Positions 31,441 to 43,481 of a stretch of 64,000 nt of DNA are shown one piece after another. Each line of letters starts with the position of its first letter. Positions within the stretch are counted from its first letter, which is position 1. The notes under the pieces are model-generated. The model worked only from the letters and a program-made list of their open reading frames with translations. It did not search any database and was not told the origin of the DNA. The position numbers and the translations under genes were made by a program. Source of the DNA: Alligator mississippiensis (taxonomy: Eukaryota; Chordata; Crocodylia; Alligatoridae); assembly GCF_030867095.1 (NCBI RefSeq), contig NC_081832.1:35039756-35103755 (forward strand), in the 5' to 3' direction.

Positions 31441-34400
31441 GGGTGGTGCGATTTCAAGGAGGTTTACGACGCTGCGGTGCAGAATCTGGAGCCGTAACTA
31501 ACATCAGGCACCCATCTGCCTCCTCCTGCCCTAGGACTGAGCCGCAACTGGGAAGGCCACCCTTGTGGTGGGGGCTGTCAGGTGCAGGTAGTCGAGCTCC
31601 TTCCCTGCTGTCTGTAAGCAGGGCCGGGAGCTGCTTGCAAGGGTGGGGCAGCCAGTGGAGACTCTTCCCCCACCCCCCTCCCCAGTAACTCACCAAAGGT
31701 GAAGGTCATGGTTTCATCTGAGGTGCAAGGACAACAGATGTAGCCAGAGGTTAACCGCTGTCTGTCTTTCTGTTCTCGCGTGAAATCTGTGTGATGTGGA
31801 ACTCTACCAGTCCCAAATCCACATTCAACTGTAAACTCTAGGTATAATGTATATTCGTTTATCCTGTGCCCCATTGTCAGTGCCTGGAACACAGAAGATC
31901 TAAGATCTACTCCCATCCCAGTGAACAAGAGTCAGATGTTTCACCTTGCTGTGCCTTGTCTCCTGTCTCTTTTAAAGCACTTTAAATCTACTGATGAAAA
32001 GCAATAAATAAGAAATAGGTAGGGTGCAATGATAGAGATTTTGGGGGGCTGATACCAGTAGCCAGTTTTTAAAAGAGGCATATCGGCCAATATGATCTGA
32101 TTTCCAATACGCAGTTCTTCAGCTTGAAGAGCTACATCTAGTTTGCAGGTCTGGTGTGGTGGAAAGGGTGTGGGGGAAGCAGATCAAGGCCCCTGCAGTG
32201 AGGGAGGGCCTGGGGCTGGGGCAGGCGCTGCCTAGCTGGGCTGGGGAGAGGCACGGGACAGAGCCACAAGCAGCTCATATGGGGGTTGGGGAGGCCAGAT
32301 CTGTGTGGCACAGGGTGGGCAGCATTGAGGGGCCAGGGCCGGGGCAGGCGTGGGACGGAGCTGCGGCTTGTCTGTGGAAGTGGGGGCAGCTCCTGCCACT
32401 GCTCATCTGGGAGGTCATGGGGAGACGTGCCCGTGCCCCTGGATCTGTGGGGGGTGGGGCGGGCTGGGACCAGGAATAGCCTGACACAGCCCTAGCCTGC
32501 CCCGTCCCGCACAGATCCAGGGACACATGCCCCACTCCCAGGCGAGCAGTGGGAGCCACCAGGCAAGCACCGAACGAGCTGCACACTGCAGTGGGAGCCC
32601 CCCACTGCCCATACCCTCCCTCACTGTGGTGGGCCTTAATCTGCCACCCCCATGCCCCTTCTACCACACCTGACTTGCCAGCTGCAGGCAGCAATCCATG
32701 CTGCTGGCTGTGCTCCTCACTGCCTACATGCTGTGCGCACACGCAAGTATTTATCAGACAAATTATTGGCCACATCAGGCCGATTTCCGATAGACAATTT
32801 TCTTTATATCAGTGCCAAGCCAATATCAGAGCGATGTATCGGTGTACCTCTAAAAGTAGGTAACACAGTCTTTATGCAAACAGCATTGTTAACTTGGCAA
32901 TAGGCTTTTTTTGGTACTTGGCCTAGTCATGAACTTCCAAAACTATAGTTTAATTTCCAAGCCCAAAAGCTGGCAATTGAGAAATGCAGAATTAACTTGA
33001 TCCTTGCCACGCATGTACAGCCACAGCCACTTGGGATCATTGTCAACAGGCCTTCTTGGAGATCATGCCTTATCCTTCCCTCTGCCAGTCAGTAACAGTA
33101 CTTCCTTGATCAGCCTCTTCTGCCAACAGCGGGACACCCTGGCACATGCCTACCTTGAGTGAGCCAGACTGCAGCCCCTTTACTGCCTCCTCAGGAACAT
33201 CCTCCTGAGGTTCTGACTGCACTTCTCCTCACACCTTTTATTTTATGCACTCCCCATCTGTGGCTTGCCAAGGCCCAGGACCTCCTGGTCAACCTCCTCT
33301 TGGCCCTAGCCAAGCTAGCAGTCTACCTGACCAGGAAGAAAGCTCTGGCTAGGGCATAGGGGGAGGACCTTGGGTGAGTGTGGGGCTGTCTTCCTCTCTC
33401 TCCTCCACTCACATCTCTGAGCAGAGTGTCACTAGTTGGCATCTACATGCTCCCTCGAATCATTGAGGGGGCAGTGGGCACTGGCTGGTGTTCTCTGCTT
33501 GGTGTTCCCTTCCAGATCCCTTGTTCTGAACTTGTAACTCTTTATTTGTCCTAAGCAATCAGTTGTATTCTCAGTGGCCTCCCTCTTTCAAGGAGGCTTA
33601 TAGTTGTTCATGGTGGGCCTAGGCTCACACTTTCCAAGTGCGACAAATAGGCCTCCTGTCATCCTCATCCTAGCTCTAGCTAAACTAGCTATCCATCAGA
33701 CCAGGAAGGAGGCTCTGGCCAGTAAGGAACCCAGGCAGCTGTCTTCCTGTCCCTCATCTGCACTCATCTCCAGGCAGAATTTCACTGGGAAGCGTCCACT
33801 GGATTCTTGGACTCATTCGAGGAGCAGTGAGCACTGACTGGTGTTCCCCCTCACTGTTTGGTGTTCCCCCTTGGAGCAGTCATTATTAACCTTTAACCCA
33901 CACTTCTGTCCCTGTTTTCACATTTGTTGTCCCCTGGTATCACTTAAGCATGTAACGACCACTCTAAAAACAAGGAAGCTTAAACTGTGGGCCTAGGCTT
34001 CCAGTTTTCCTTGCATAATAAATAGGGCTAGATCAGTGAACATGTAATAGAAGTGATGAGCACAGAGCCAGTGGCAGGTTTGGTTGGAACAATATAAGTT
34101 ATGATGGAACAATATAGGTTATATAGGTTCCCAGTATCTTTTGCGAGTTCTGTGGGGATTTTGATCCAAGAAACCTTCAGTGATTCCTTCCTCCCCCCAT
34201 AATTGCTGTCTCTGCAACCCCGTGTCATCTTGACTGATATGTGGAAGATATAGCAAGAACATTTGTTAACGTGATATTATCATGTCTTGATGTTGCAATG
34301 CTCCTGTTTTTTTCCTGTAAAATAAATACTTTAACTCCACTCCTTTAATTTCGTACCTCAGTCTATTTGGTTAAATTTCCAAATAAGGATGGAAAGTATG

Positions 34401-35076
34401 TGGGAGAGTTGCATGCTTTTCAAAATGGTGTGATTTCTAGTTGCATATGTCATTCTGAGGCACTTGGGAGGTTAGGAGGGTTCCAGACCAGCCTCCTGCC
34501 TGCTGTTGCTCTTGGTGTTCAGGCTGTTTGGGTCTGTGTGCTCTCGGAGGCAGTTGCCTGCAACCAACCACCTAGACCTCAGTTACGACACAAAAAGAAT
34601 TACTTGGATTCGTGTTCCATGGCAAAAGCTCAGATAGGTTTATTGTCTTTTAGGATAGTATGCTAATGGATCTGTATAGTAATCGGCCCGACTCAGCAAA
34701 ACTGTCCATACAGTGGTAAGCAACTCATTACAAGCATGGATGCCCACTAAGTCACTGCAAAAGGGCAAGTCTTGCAACCCCTGTGCCGACTCTTAATCTC
34801 TGTCTTTTAGGTGCCCCATTTTTGCTAAATAATTGTCTTCTTGCTAAGTACTCTGTTCCTCCTAAAGAGAGTAGAAAACAGGGTTGTTTTCAGCGTATGG
34901 AAAAGAGTGAAGCCCTGTGAGAGATGGTAGCACAGACACCATGGTGTAGCCAGACCCTAAGCACAACCTACTTTACGGGGGTGGCCCCTCTGCACTCAAG
35001 CTGTGTGCCAGTGTGTCTGCATCTCTTCCTTAGAATTATCAACATATTGATCCCTTCTCCCTCTTATCCTTTACAG
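31233..35076 (+). other. DELE1 intron 1 (3844 bp)
   Basis: Contains a foldback element at 32020-32870 and two similar short segments (about 33260-33480 and 33650-33850, sharing CTAGCCAAGCTAGC-like and ACCAGGAAG phrases), which look like a local duplication. No other gene is supported. An A/G-rich region at 34500-34680 has an exon-like look but no phase fit. Confidence 0.6.
32020..32870. mobile_element. Foldback (long inverted-repeat) element
   Basis: The left arm (GGGTGCAATGATAGAG, GGCATATCGGCCAATATGAT, then GTCTGGTGTGGTGGAAAGGG) returns inverted on the right (ACCACACCTGAC near 32665-32677, then GGCCGATTTCCGATAGAC, ending CGATGTATCGGTGTACCTC). The GC-rich inner arms (about 32145-32300 versus 32570-32680) pair over more than 100 bp with mismatches. 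No transposase frame is present. The CCGATA-rich ends and the GGTGCACC-type terminus suggest a non-autonomous DNA element. Confidence 0.6.
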
Positions 35077-35203
35077 CCTTTCATCGTCTTCAGGTGCTGA
35101 ATGTTTCTAGTCCTCTCCATGGGATCCCACCCATCACAAGCAGTGAGAAGTTCCAGAGCAACACCTCAATGCACTGCACTGGATGCTGTCTGTCTGAACA
35201 GAG
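35077..35203 (+). CDS. DELE1: DELE1 exon 2
   Basis: The acceptor TATCCTTTACAG ends at 35076 and the donor GTGAAG starts at 35204. With the G from exon 1 the frame reads AFHRLQVLNVSSPLHG, continuing through EKFQSNTSMH to LSEQ, with no stop. It starts in phase 1 and ends in phase 2, as exons 1 and 3 require. Similarity to mammals is limited to the first residues and overall Ser/Pro character, as expected for the fast-evolving presequence region. A placement by signals and phase more than by sequence. Confidence 0.68.
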
Positions 35204-36245
35204 GTGAAGGTGGAGTCTTTTTATGTGGTAGACAAAGGGTTAGCATGAGCAGTTCATACAGCATAGTACCTAGGCTGAGAGCAGAAGGGAGCACCAGTGA
35301 ACCAACAGATGGGATGTTGTTGTAGTCTTTGATAGCTTTTCCACCTGTAGGCTTTTGGAATTAATGTTGCCTGAACTTCTTAACCTGTAGCCAAGGCAAG
35401 AGCTCAACAGGGGAGCCTCAGAGTTCTCAGAAAAGGTTTGCTCTTTTGAGTTTGACATAAGCATATCATCCTCATGCCTTAGCCAGTATAGGATACTAGG
35501 AGAAAACATGACCAGCTGGGCTCAGCACCCTGGGTATGCTACTGTGGCCCTGTAGCTACAAGCTTCCTGAGATACTAGTTCTGGATCTTCTGATCTGTCC
35601 TGTGAGACAGAACACCAGAGTGATGAGCAGGTTTTGTTCTGAGCCCAGAGACAACGTCAGGTTTTATCAGCACAAGCTTGGTTCTCCCTATGTTTGCAAC
35701 GCTTATATAGAGGCAGGGTGGGGAGATAGTCTTGAAACCCTGTTTCTGCTAGCTCTGCCCCTGTCCCTGCAGCTGCCTGAGAGCTCCATGCTTCCAAGAG
35801 AATGTAATTGTCATCTGCTGTCCTGCCACAGTGCTAGCTCATCACATGCTTAATTGTATGCCCATTTATGAAGATCAGGATCTTAGGAACCCATTATCAC
35901 AAATTCCAGACTTTGTATACCGGATATGTTGTTAATATATAAACCTTTGTGGCCCTCTGACCTTTCAAGAGAATTGTATTCTGAATATTTTAAAAGCAGT
36001 TGTGTTGAAAACTTGTATTTCTTGAATTCTCACACCAAAAGACCTTTGTCTTCCCACCGCTTATCTGGCAGAGTAATTTTTCAGGCTAATTGAACTTTTT
36101 CCGTGTGTATGTTGAGAAGTATACCTAACAAAAGAAAGCTTCAGCTAACCTTAACCATAGTACAAGTTGAGTCCTGTTATCAAGACAGCTTATTCTTGTC
36201 CAGATACGTATGAAATATGGGTTCCTGGTGTTGTTTCTTTTTCAG

Positions 36246-36369
36246 CCATTATTTTCAGTCACCTGACTGGCACAACAGACAGCACCAAGATGGCTGGAAA
36301 CAAAAGCGTGGAAAACATCTACTTTCTAGCTTGCTCCCTCACTACACCATTCTTCATTCCTTAACTTGG
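36246..36369 (+). CDS. DELE1: DELE1 exon 3
   Basis: The acceptor TTGTTTCTTTTTCAG ends at 36245 and the donor GTGAGG begins at 36370. The frame reads HYFQSPDWHNRQHQ, then DGWKQKRGKHLLSSLLPHYT and ends LHSLTW. The spacing of GWK, SS, T and the final W matches the equivalent mammalian segment (Gly-Trp-Lys ... Ser-Ser ... Trp). Phase 2 in, phase 0 out. It encodes the stretch just before the hydrophobic segment of exon 4. Confidence 0.82.
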
Positions 36370-37065
36370 GTGAGGAAAAGTCTTTTCTTGATGGTAGCAA
36401 AGTAGAGAGAGCTGCTGCTGGAGTCAGGGAGGATACTTTTTGTTAGAAGGTGGAAAGCGACAGCAACAACATTCTTCAGGAGTATGAACAGGGAAGCTAT
36501 GGCTGGAGGGCTGCAGCTGGAATAGAATAGGCATGAGCAGGGAGCTGGGATAGAAGGGAGAACTGGCCAAGATGCCCTGTGGGAGAGTGGGGAGGATGCA
36601 GGAGCTAGAGTCTGTGACTGGCAAGCTGTGTCTGAAATACTCTATAGCAGGGTTGTCCAGTTGGTGTCCTGTGGGCCATGTGCCAGCCATGAGAGATTAA
36701 ATTGTCGCCCTGGGGCTCCTGCTCTGCCAGAGCTCCCCCTATCACTCCAGCTGCAATTCTCTCCTTCAGCTGCTGTTTTCTGCATCTGCCTTATGGGGCA
36801 GGACAGTGCAGTGCAGCTCAGGAAGCAAATAGTGAGTCTGGGAGTGTGCACTGCAGTGGTAGGAAAAGGTGCCCACAAGGTGTAGCAGCAGCCTGGGGGC
36901 CTGCATAGTGTGCAGCCCCCAGCTACTTGGAAGGTGGACAGCCCTGTTCTAGAGAAAGAAGGGCATGACATAGCTGAGACAGGGGTCCATGTGGAAGGTG
37001 GGGTCCTGTAGCCTGCAAGGGAAGAGGTTTTCCATTGTTCTTGACTTATTTCTTCCTTCCACCAG

Positions 37066-37201
37066 GGTACACTGGCTATATTTGCTTTGCAGTTGACATG
37101 GCAGATCCCATGGCTGAGTTCTGTGCCAGTGGTAGGGAGAGAAAACAAACCACCCTGGCTGGATAGTTTTTACTCTTCATTGCTATGCCATCAGCACTCA
37201 G
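37066..37201 (+). CDS. DELE1: DELE1 exon 4 (hydrophobic segment)
   Basis: The acceptor CCTTCCACCAG ends at 37065 and the donor GTCAGT starts at 37202. The frame begins GTLAIFALQLTWQIPWL and later has PPWLDSFYSSLLCHQHS. The opening is a near copy of the mammalian hydrophobic segment (Gly-Thr-Leu-Ala ... Ala-Leu-Gln-Leu ... Gln-Ile), and the Leu-Asp-x-Phe-x-Ser-Ser pattern also matches. This gives strong identity. It covers residues 95-139 and lies close to where OMA1 cleaves the mammalian protein. Phase 0 in, phase 1 out. Confidence 0.93.
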
Positions 37202-40200
37202 GTCAGTTGTGCCTAATGGTGGCGTGGGGGTGGGGATGGGGCCCAGGTATAGTTTCTTAGATAGGGACTGCAATAAAGGGGCTCAGCTCTCATCTCTGCA
37301 TCTGGGCAGTAGTGCTGCCCATGTCTCTTGTGTAGAAGGCATTTGTCACGCTGAAATTTATGACTAACTGGCTGTGAAGTACTCTGGACTGAGGGGAGTC
37401 ACCTTTCTGCACAATGTGTTATTTTGCCCTAGTTTCTGCATCAACTGGCCCAGCATCCCATGGCTGGTTTTCTTGTTTTGTGCCCTTCTCTCTCTGCCCT
37501 CCACCCCACATATAGAAATGGGAAAAACCTGAGCAGGTTCTCAGATGTGGGTCAGCAGGGAGAGGGCTGAGATGCTCACAGATGAGAGGGGGAAATTCCA
37601 GGCTTTGTTCTGCAGATACCATCATGTATGGCTTACAGGGACTAACTTTTATACTGCTAATTTCAGTGCTGGCTGCAGCTCCAGCTAACTGTCCCAGTGG
37701 CCAGAAGGGGCCATGCTTCCTGCTGGCAATGATACCAGACATAGCACCAGAGAGTCCATCACCTGGCATCCCTTTGGGGCAAGAAGTGGATTGTTGCTGC
37801 TCAGAAATGGGTATGAGCCAGCACACTGCAGGACAGAAAGTCAGAAATGCCTTCTGTGTTTAAAGTATTTTCTGTGGGAACAGAACAGAAGCCTCAAGGG
37901 GTTGGGTGTTTCCTAAGGATGCAGAAGGAGCCCTGAGGGGGGCATCTCTTTGGTGCAGGAATTAAGCCTGACAGCAGGCATGTTGGCTGGTTAGCACCAG
38001 TATGGCCTTATAGATTAGGAAGCAATGTCCAGTTAAGGTTTCTTTATTGCAGCAAGAGTGTTGGCAATTAGAAAAATACAAGAAAAAGCCAAGTGTATCA
38101 TTTGGGGTCTAAAAAACCTGTCATAATAATCAGTTTATGCTGCTTTAGTCTCTCACTAAGACAAGGAGCCTCTTATACCAGTTAAAGTAGCATTTGAACT
38201 GTTCAGAACCCCTAAACTGGGATACATATACCCAACTTGGCTTTTTCCATCATGGGATGTCATTCCAAGAAGGATTGCTAGGAAGATACGGGAATCTGAC
38301 AAAGAGGGAAGAGCATCTTTGCAGACAGGCTTGCTAACCTAGTGAGGAAGGCTTTAAACTAGGTTTATTGGGGGATGGAGGCCCCCCCACCCCCCAAAGA
38401 AAAATCACTATTGGTGCACCTATATAAATGATTTGGATGCTACAAAAATGTGTTGTGTCAAATAAGGATGAAGGCAAGGCTGTAACATCCAATGATCACA
38501 ATAATTTGTTAAGCTGGCCCTCATCTAAATAAAATGATTTTTAGGATAGCCAAATGCAGACTATTCCTACTGAATAGAAAAATTGTACAATTCTGGAACA
38601 CTATGACCCTGTCCAGACGCTTGAGATTTATTTCATATGCAACATTTATAGAATTTCATGTGCTTTAAAGCTCTAAAAAGTAAGTGGACACACTGTGCAT
38701 AGTACTATATTGCTATAAATCAGTTCAGATCATATCATAAGTGACACTGGACAAAAGATGAACAATTCTGAAGTGCTTCAGGTAGCACTTGTCTCCTGCC
38801 AGAGCAGGATGGGGAGTTGCTTAGGGTTAATATATTTCCCATTTCGAAAAAAGAGAACACCTGTCAGGGAGGGGGTGAGGGTAATGTGATTGGGTGGGAG
38901 AGGGCAGTGATATGCCTGTGCCCTGCCCCTCACTCCCAAGCCACAATCCCCCCAGCCCTGCTGCTGCCCCTCATTCCTGACCCAGTCCCCTGCTCCCCAG
39001 ACCATGCTAGTACCCTTCCCTCCCCCAAATCCCTGTGGATACCTCTCACTCCCAGCCCACAGCCCCCTGGCACTGATTGTTCCCTGCGCTCCCCATGCAG
39101 AGTCCCTCAGCCCTGTTGGTACCCCTCACTCCTGACCCACAGCCCCTTGCTCCCCCCAGCCCTGCAAGGGTCTCCTGGCTACCCTGCCCCTGTGAGCACA
39201 GGCACTGGCACAGCTTGGTCACACAACTCCCTCGCTCCCTTCCCCCACTGTGAGGAGCAGGCATCTCCCCCACCCTGCTACAGCCCAGTGCTGGGGAAAA
39301 AACTTTGATGCCGAGCAGAGCAAAATCCCAAATCCTAGACTTTTTTTTTTTTTTTTTTTTTAAATCAGTAAGAACTTGGATGGAGATGGGAGGACCCAAA
39401 AAGAGGAAATTAGTGCTTTGCTGCCCTTCCATTGCCCTCTCTCAAACATGTAATTTATGTTAGTAGCTTGCCACTGGAGCAACAGGGCCAGTTTGGTATG
39501 GATTGGAGAGGCAAACATGCTCAAAAAAAAAAGGGTGAAAACTATGCCAGATATGCACATGAACTGGAGAGAAGAGCCAGTACATCATTGTGCTGTTCTG
39601 TGAGAAACTGGAGGCTGGGGAGGCAGACATCTATTGTCTGCTCCCACTAGGAATGCAACTCACCCTAAACTGACCTCCCTGCAGTTGCAGAAAGTACTGT
39701 AGGATCTGACACCCCGGGGATCTGGCACATCCATTCAGCCATCCTCTGAAGCCTCTGGGGAATTGTGGAACAAATCTTGGGATAACTGATCACCTGCTCC
39801 CTAGTTATGAATCAGCACAGTAGCTTTGGACCTGGTACATCTTGAGGTGCTTCAGCTGGAAGAGGCCAGTACATTTGTAGAGTACTAGTGTGTTCCAAAT
39901 TAGAAGCCCTTCTAATAAATGTTGCATTTAAAGTACTTCATGTACATCTGTCCATACCTTAGGACAGTGATCGTTAACCAGTTTGCCATTGAATGCCTTG
40001 AAATCCTTTCAAGGGTACTGTGGGGTGCCACAGAATATTAGCTGTGGCGTGTATAAACTTATAAGGTAAACCCACAGATTTCAAACAGGAATCCTTAATG
40101 TTAAAAACATTCTAATCTTTTGTGCTCTTTCTGGGTTCTTTGTACCAGAAGAATTGTTCCTTTTTTTTTTTTTTTTTTGACGAGAGAGAGAGAGAGAACT

Positions 40201-40398
40201 AAAAGCTAGCATTTTCTGAGGGGACCCTCGAGTCTGAAGAGATTGAGAGCAATTGCCCTAGAGGCATAGTAGAATAGCAGATAGTCATGATGTGGCAAAA
40301 GAGCTAAGCCTTGGATGTATAAAATGAGATAGTAGCAGTTAGGGGTAGGGAGGTGATTTTACCTCTCTATGCAGCACTGGAGGACTAATATGAAAACA

Positions 40399-40876
40399 CA
40401 GGGCATACCTACACTAGATATTTGCTGCAGAGTAGACCAATTAGTTCTGCAGTAAACATCTTGTGTCTATACGTGCAACTCTGTTAGGCCATAGAAAACT
40501 AATTATCTCTGCATCAGGATAGTACTTGTAAATCCTCCTGTGGAGGTTTTGTTTGTTTGTTTGTTGTTTTTTTACTTTGCTGCACCACTTGTAGATGTCA
40601 ACGTGGCTGGCTGGAGCATGAGGGTGCTTCAGTGCTGTCTGCCAGCTAGCCCTGTACTGGAGCACTCTTGTGCCCTAGCCAGCCCCTCCGCAGCACGTTG
40701 AGCCAGGTCAGAGCAGCCCCAGACTGGAAGACCGACTCCCCCAGGCCCCCCCGTCAGCTGGGGCTGCTCTGACCCAGCTCAGCCTGTAAATGCAGCACCC
40801 AGGAGCAATGAACTCCAGTGCAGTATGCGCCAGTTTTTATTGCTGCGTGCTAATAGCATGTGTAGACATACCCACT
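40399..40876. mobile_element. MITE-like element with GTCTACAC-type ends
   Basis: Starts CAGGGCATACCTACAC and ends GTGTAGACATACCCACTG. These ends are inverted copies with a few mismatches. The element at 54991-55270 has related ends. About 480 bp, with no transposase frame. Confidence 0.6.
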
Positions 40877-41104
40877 GTGTATAATTCTGTCTTTAGAAAG
40901 TGGATACCAATGTAGAAAAATTGGGGGTAGTGTAAAAAAAAAAAAAAAAAAAGCCTCCAAATTTTGAGAGCTGCAGAAAATTCCTTAGTGAGAAATGTAA
41001 GGCTCTTAGCCTCCTTAGCATCTCAAAAAATGATAAAGGGGATTTGATCAGCGTTTTGGTTCTTTTAAAAAGGGAGACAAAGCCATGTACAGAAGTACTG
41101 TAAT

Positions 41105-41287
41105 CCAGCAGTTCCTAAACTCTGATAGATTGTGCACCACCAATTTAAAATGATACAGCCTTAAGTACCACTAGCAAATTTGTCATATAAAGTACATTAG
41201 TGATAATAAATCTGTTAATGTGTACCACTGACGAGTTGTTTGGGTACCATTGGTGGTATAAGTACCAGATGGGGAACCGCTGCTCTA
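41105..41287. mobile_element. Short hAT-type MITE
   Basis: Ends are CAGCAGTTCCTAAAC and, inverted, CAGCGGTTCCCC, the common hAT terminus form. The inner arms (GTGCACCACCAATTT and ATTGGTGGTATAAGTACC) also pair. The flanking octamers CTGTAATC and CTCTAAAT agree at five of eight positions. A related half-element lies at about 53785-53850. Confidence 0.6.
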
Positions 41288-41782
41288 AATCCAAACAGAA
41301 AGATGTCACAAAAACCAAGGACTGGAAGTTGAAGCCAGGCATATTAAAATTGGAGATGGGGCACACATTTTTGACAAAGTAGATGAGTAACCATTGGAAC
41401 AAACTACCCAGGGAAATGGCAGGTTTTGGTAGACTTCTCATTTCTCTATATCTTCTAAATCAAGATTACATATCTTCCTGGAAGATGGCCTTTAGACAAA
41501 CAAGTAACTGAATCAGTGCAGAGGTCACAGGTTGATATTTAATGGTCTGTGATATACAGAAGGTCAAACTAGATGATCTCATGTACCTTCTGACCTTAAA
41601 ATTCTATAACAGATCACTCTAGCAACTCGTTTTATAATAAAACTTGTGTGTTCATCTCTAGAGAAGGGGTTGTAGAATAGTGAGACAAGGCTAGAGCGAA
41701 TGGGAGGGAAGAGCAAGGTAATATGGAAAAGCAGCATTGCTGGTCTGTCAGGCCCATTACAAACTCTAATCTGTCTTTACAG

Positions 41783-41838
41783 GGGACCTCTCATTCCCAG
41801 ATTGTTCCAGCTTCAGGCCAGCCCACTCCAGCAAACAG
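41783..41838 (+). CDS. DELE1: DELE1 exon 5 (56 bp)
   Basis: The acceptor AATCTGTCTTTACAG ends at 41782 and the donor GTATAT starts at 41839. With the G carried from exon 4, it reads GDLSFPDCSSFRPAHSSKQ. The Gly-Asp ... Phe ... Ser-Ser pattern resembles the mammalian segment before the first helical repeat. It starts in phase 1 and ends in phase 0, exactly as exons 4 and 6 need. An alternative longer exon to 41906 would end in phase 1 and break the fit. Confidence 0.75.
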
Positions 41839-43481
41839 GTATATTAATCTTTCATCTACTCTTTTGCAGCTCTTTGGCTTTAGAAAGAGTATGGTTGAAA
41901 AGCACCGTAAGTAATTGCAAAGCACCTAGTACAGTATTAGCAATATGGCTGTGTCTTTAGGGAAGCATGCCCTTCCCCCCCTTAGCCAGAGAACAGGAGA
42001 GTCACGGGTATGGTACTTGTGCCCCTTTACTTAAAGACAGGCTGCAGGATCTCTGCAGTAACATTCTCCACCCTTCTCCCAGGAGTTAATACACATGCTA
42101 CATGGTGGCTTTGGAGAAAACTGCAAAGAAGGGCCAGCCAGAGACCCCAACTGGCAGCAGCAGACTTTTGGCCATGCGGAGAACTTTCTGCAATTCTGAC
42201 TGGATCTTGCTTATGCTGTTCTGAACATCTGCAGCCCTGCTCTCAAAAATATGCTTTGATTTCATGAAGATCCCTTTTCTCCTCTGCTTAGTCCCCTCCC
42301 CCTGCTCTTTACTTCTCTTTCCATTTATTATCCACTCCAAAAAATAAGGGTGTTAACATCCTATTTGTTTCATCTTGTTGGTCACTGCTGGTATGTTCTT
42401 ACCTTCCCTCCATCCCGTGTCTGTTTATAATATATTGTTTTTATTGTCTGACAATAGAGATTAAGGTAAAAATGTAACTTAGCCAGCACCTGTGTTTTCA
42501 GAATACGGGTTTTCCTTGCTTTATACTGTCCATGCATTCCTGGAAAACAGTGCATAACTCAAATTTGCATAAAGGGAACCCATTTTAAGAAGCAACAAAT
42601 AGGGATGCATGCCAAGACCTGGACTGTACTGACCTCCAAACCCATTTCTACTACTGTTACAAGACAATTTTGGTATTCACCAACAGCAGACAGTATACAC
42701 AAGAAAGGGCACTATCATAATGGTAATGGCAACTACAGAAATGGTGTCACAAATGGGTGAGGAGCACAGATCCACACAGGAAGCTATATCTTGGTGCACG
42801 TCACTCCCACAATGCACTGCACAAAGCAGCTGACTGTAGGCTTCCACCACACTGACTGCATAAGAGTGAATTTACCTCACAGATAATGATTTTTTGGTAT
42901 AAAAAGGCTCACTGCATAAGAACGAATTCACACATACAAAATCCACATAGAGCAAGGGAAACCTGTACTTGGCGTTATGGCATGCAATACATTCTGAGCA
43001 CATCTGCTACCTTCAGTTGCAACTGTGAATACTCAACCTTTTGTGTATTAAACTCTCAAGTTTCTGGGTCAACACCCAAGTCTCATGCTGGGCATCCAGA
43101 ATATGAGAATCTGAATTCGCGATGGCCTTTGAAAAGTATAGTTTAAGTAACTTGCTGATGATGGTGACGCATTAAGTGTTGCAACAGTCATATGTTAGAA
43201 GCATGAGGGACAGAAAGTCAGGGACAGGTAGACTGGCCAAGGTCAATAAGACCTTGAGCGCCTGGTCATCAGCATCCTGATGATTTGTTGGTCTTTAAAA
43301 GCTTAAAGGGCTGCCTTCATTTCTTCAGTACTGAATTTTCCAGAAAGGTGAGCATTGGGACCCAAGTCTTTCAGAGCTGTTTAACAACTTTATCTGCCAA
43401 GTGAATTCCTTATCAAGTTTGATGTAGAGGCCATTACACACAAGTTGAACTGCTATGGCACCAGGTTTGTATTTGTTTACA
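41839..43481 (+). other. Start of DELE1 intron 5; no gene seen
   Basis: Ordinary AT-leaning sequence. The whole intron runs to 54283 (12,445 bp), most of it occupied by the mobile elements listed next. Confidence 0.5.

Larger units (their letters stand above)
37202..41782 (+). other. DELE1 intron 4 (4581 bp)
   Basis: Holds a GC/pyrimidine-rich repeat with a long T run (about 38860-39362), a T run and GA repeat (40157-40198), a MITE-like element (40399-40876), an A run (40935-40952) and a small hAT-type MITE (41105-41287). No further exon with fitting phase is seen. Confidence 0.6.

Noticed and set aside
30844..31497. Overlapping frames of 60-174 codons around the CpG patch
   Set aside because: They overlap on both strands, lack splice or homology support, and are explained by GC-rich composition around DELE1 exon 1.
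34367..34666. 99-codon plus frame with an acceptor-like CAG in intron 1
   Set aside because: The only frame compatible with exon 1 hits a stop; the other frame is out of phase and has no clear donor.
37639..37810. Candidate DELE1 exon with a hydrophobic start (GLTFILLISVLAAAP)
   Set aside because: The acceptor phase fits, but the exon at 37066-37201 matches the mammalian hydrophobic segment far better and completes the phase chain.
41870..41906. 37-bp exon-like segment with a good acceptor and GTAAGT donor
   Set aside because: It would leave a 31-bp intron after exon 5, or extend exon 5 and break the phase with exon 6.
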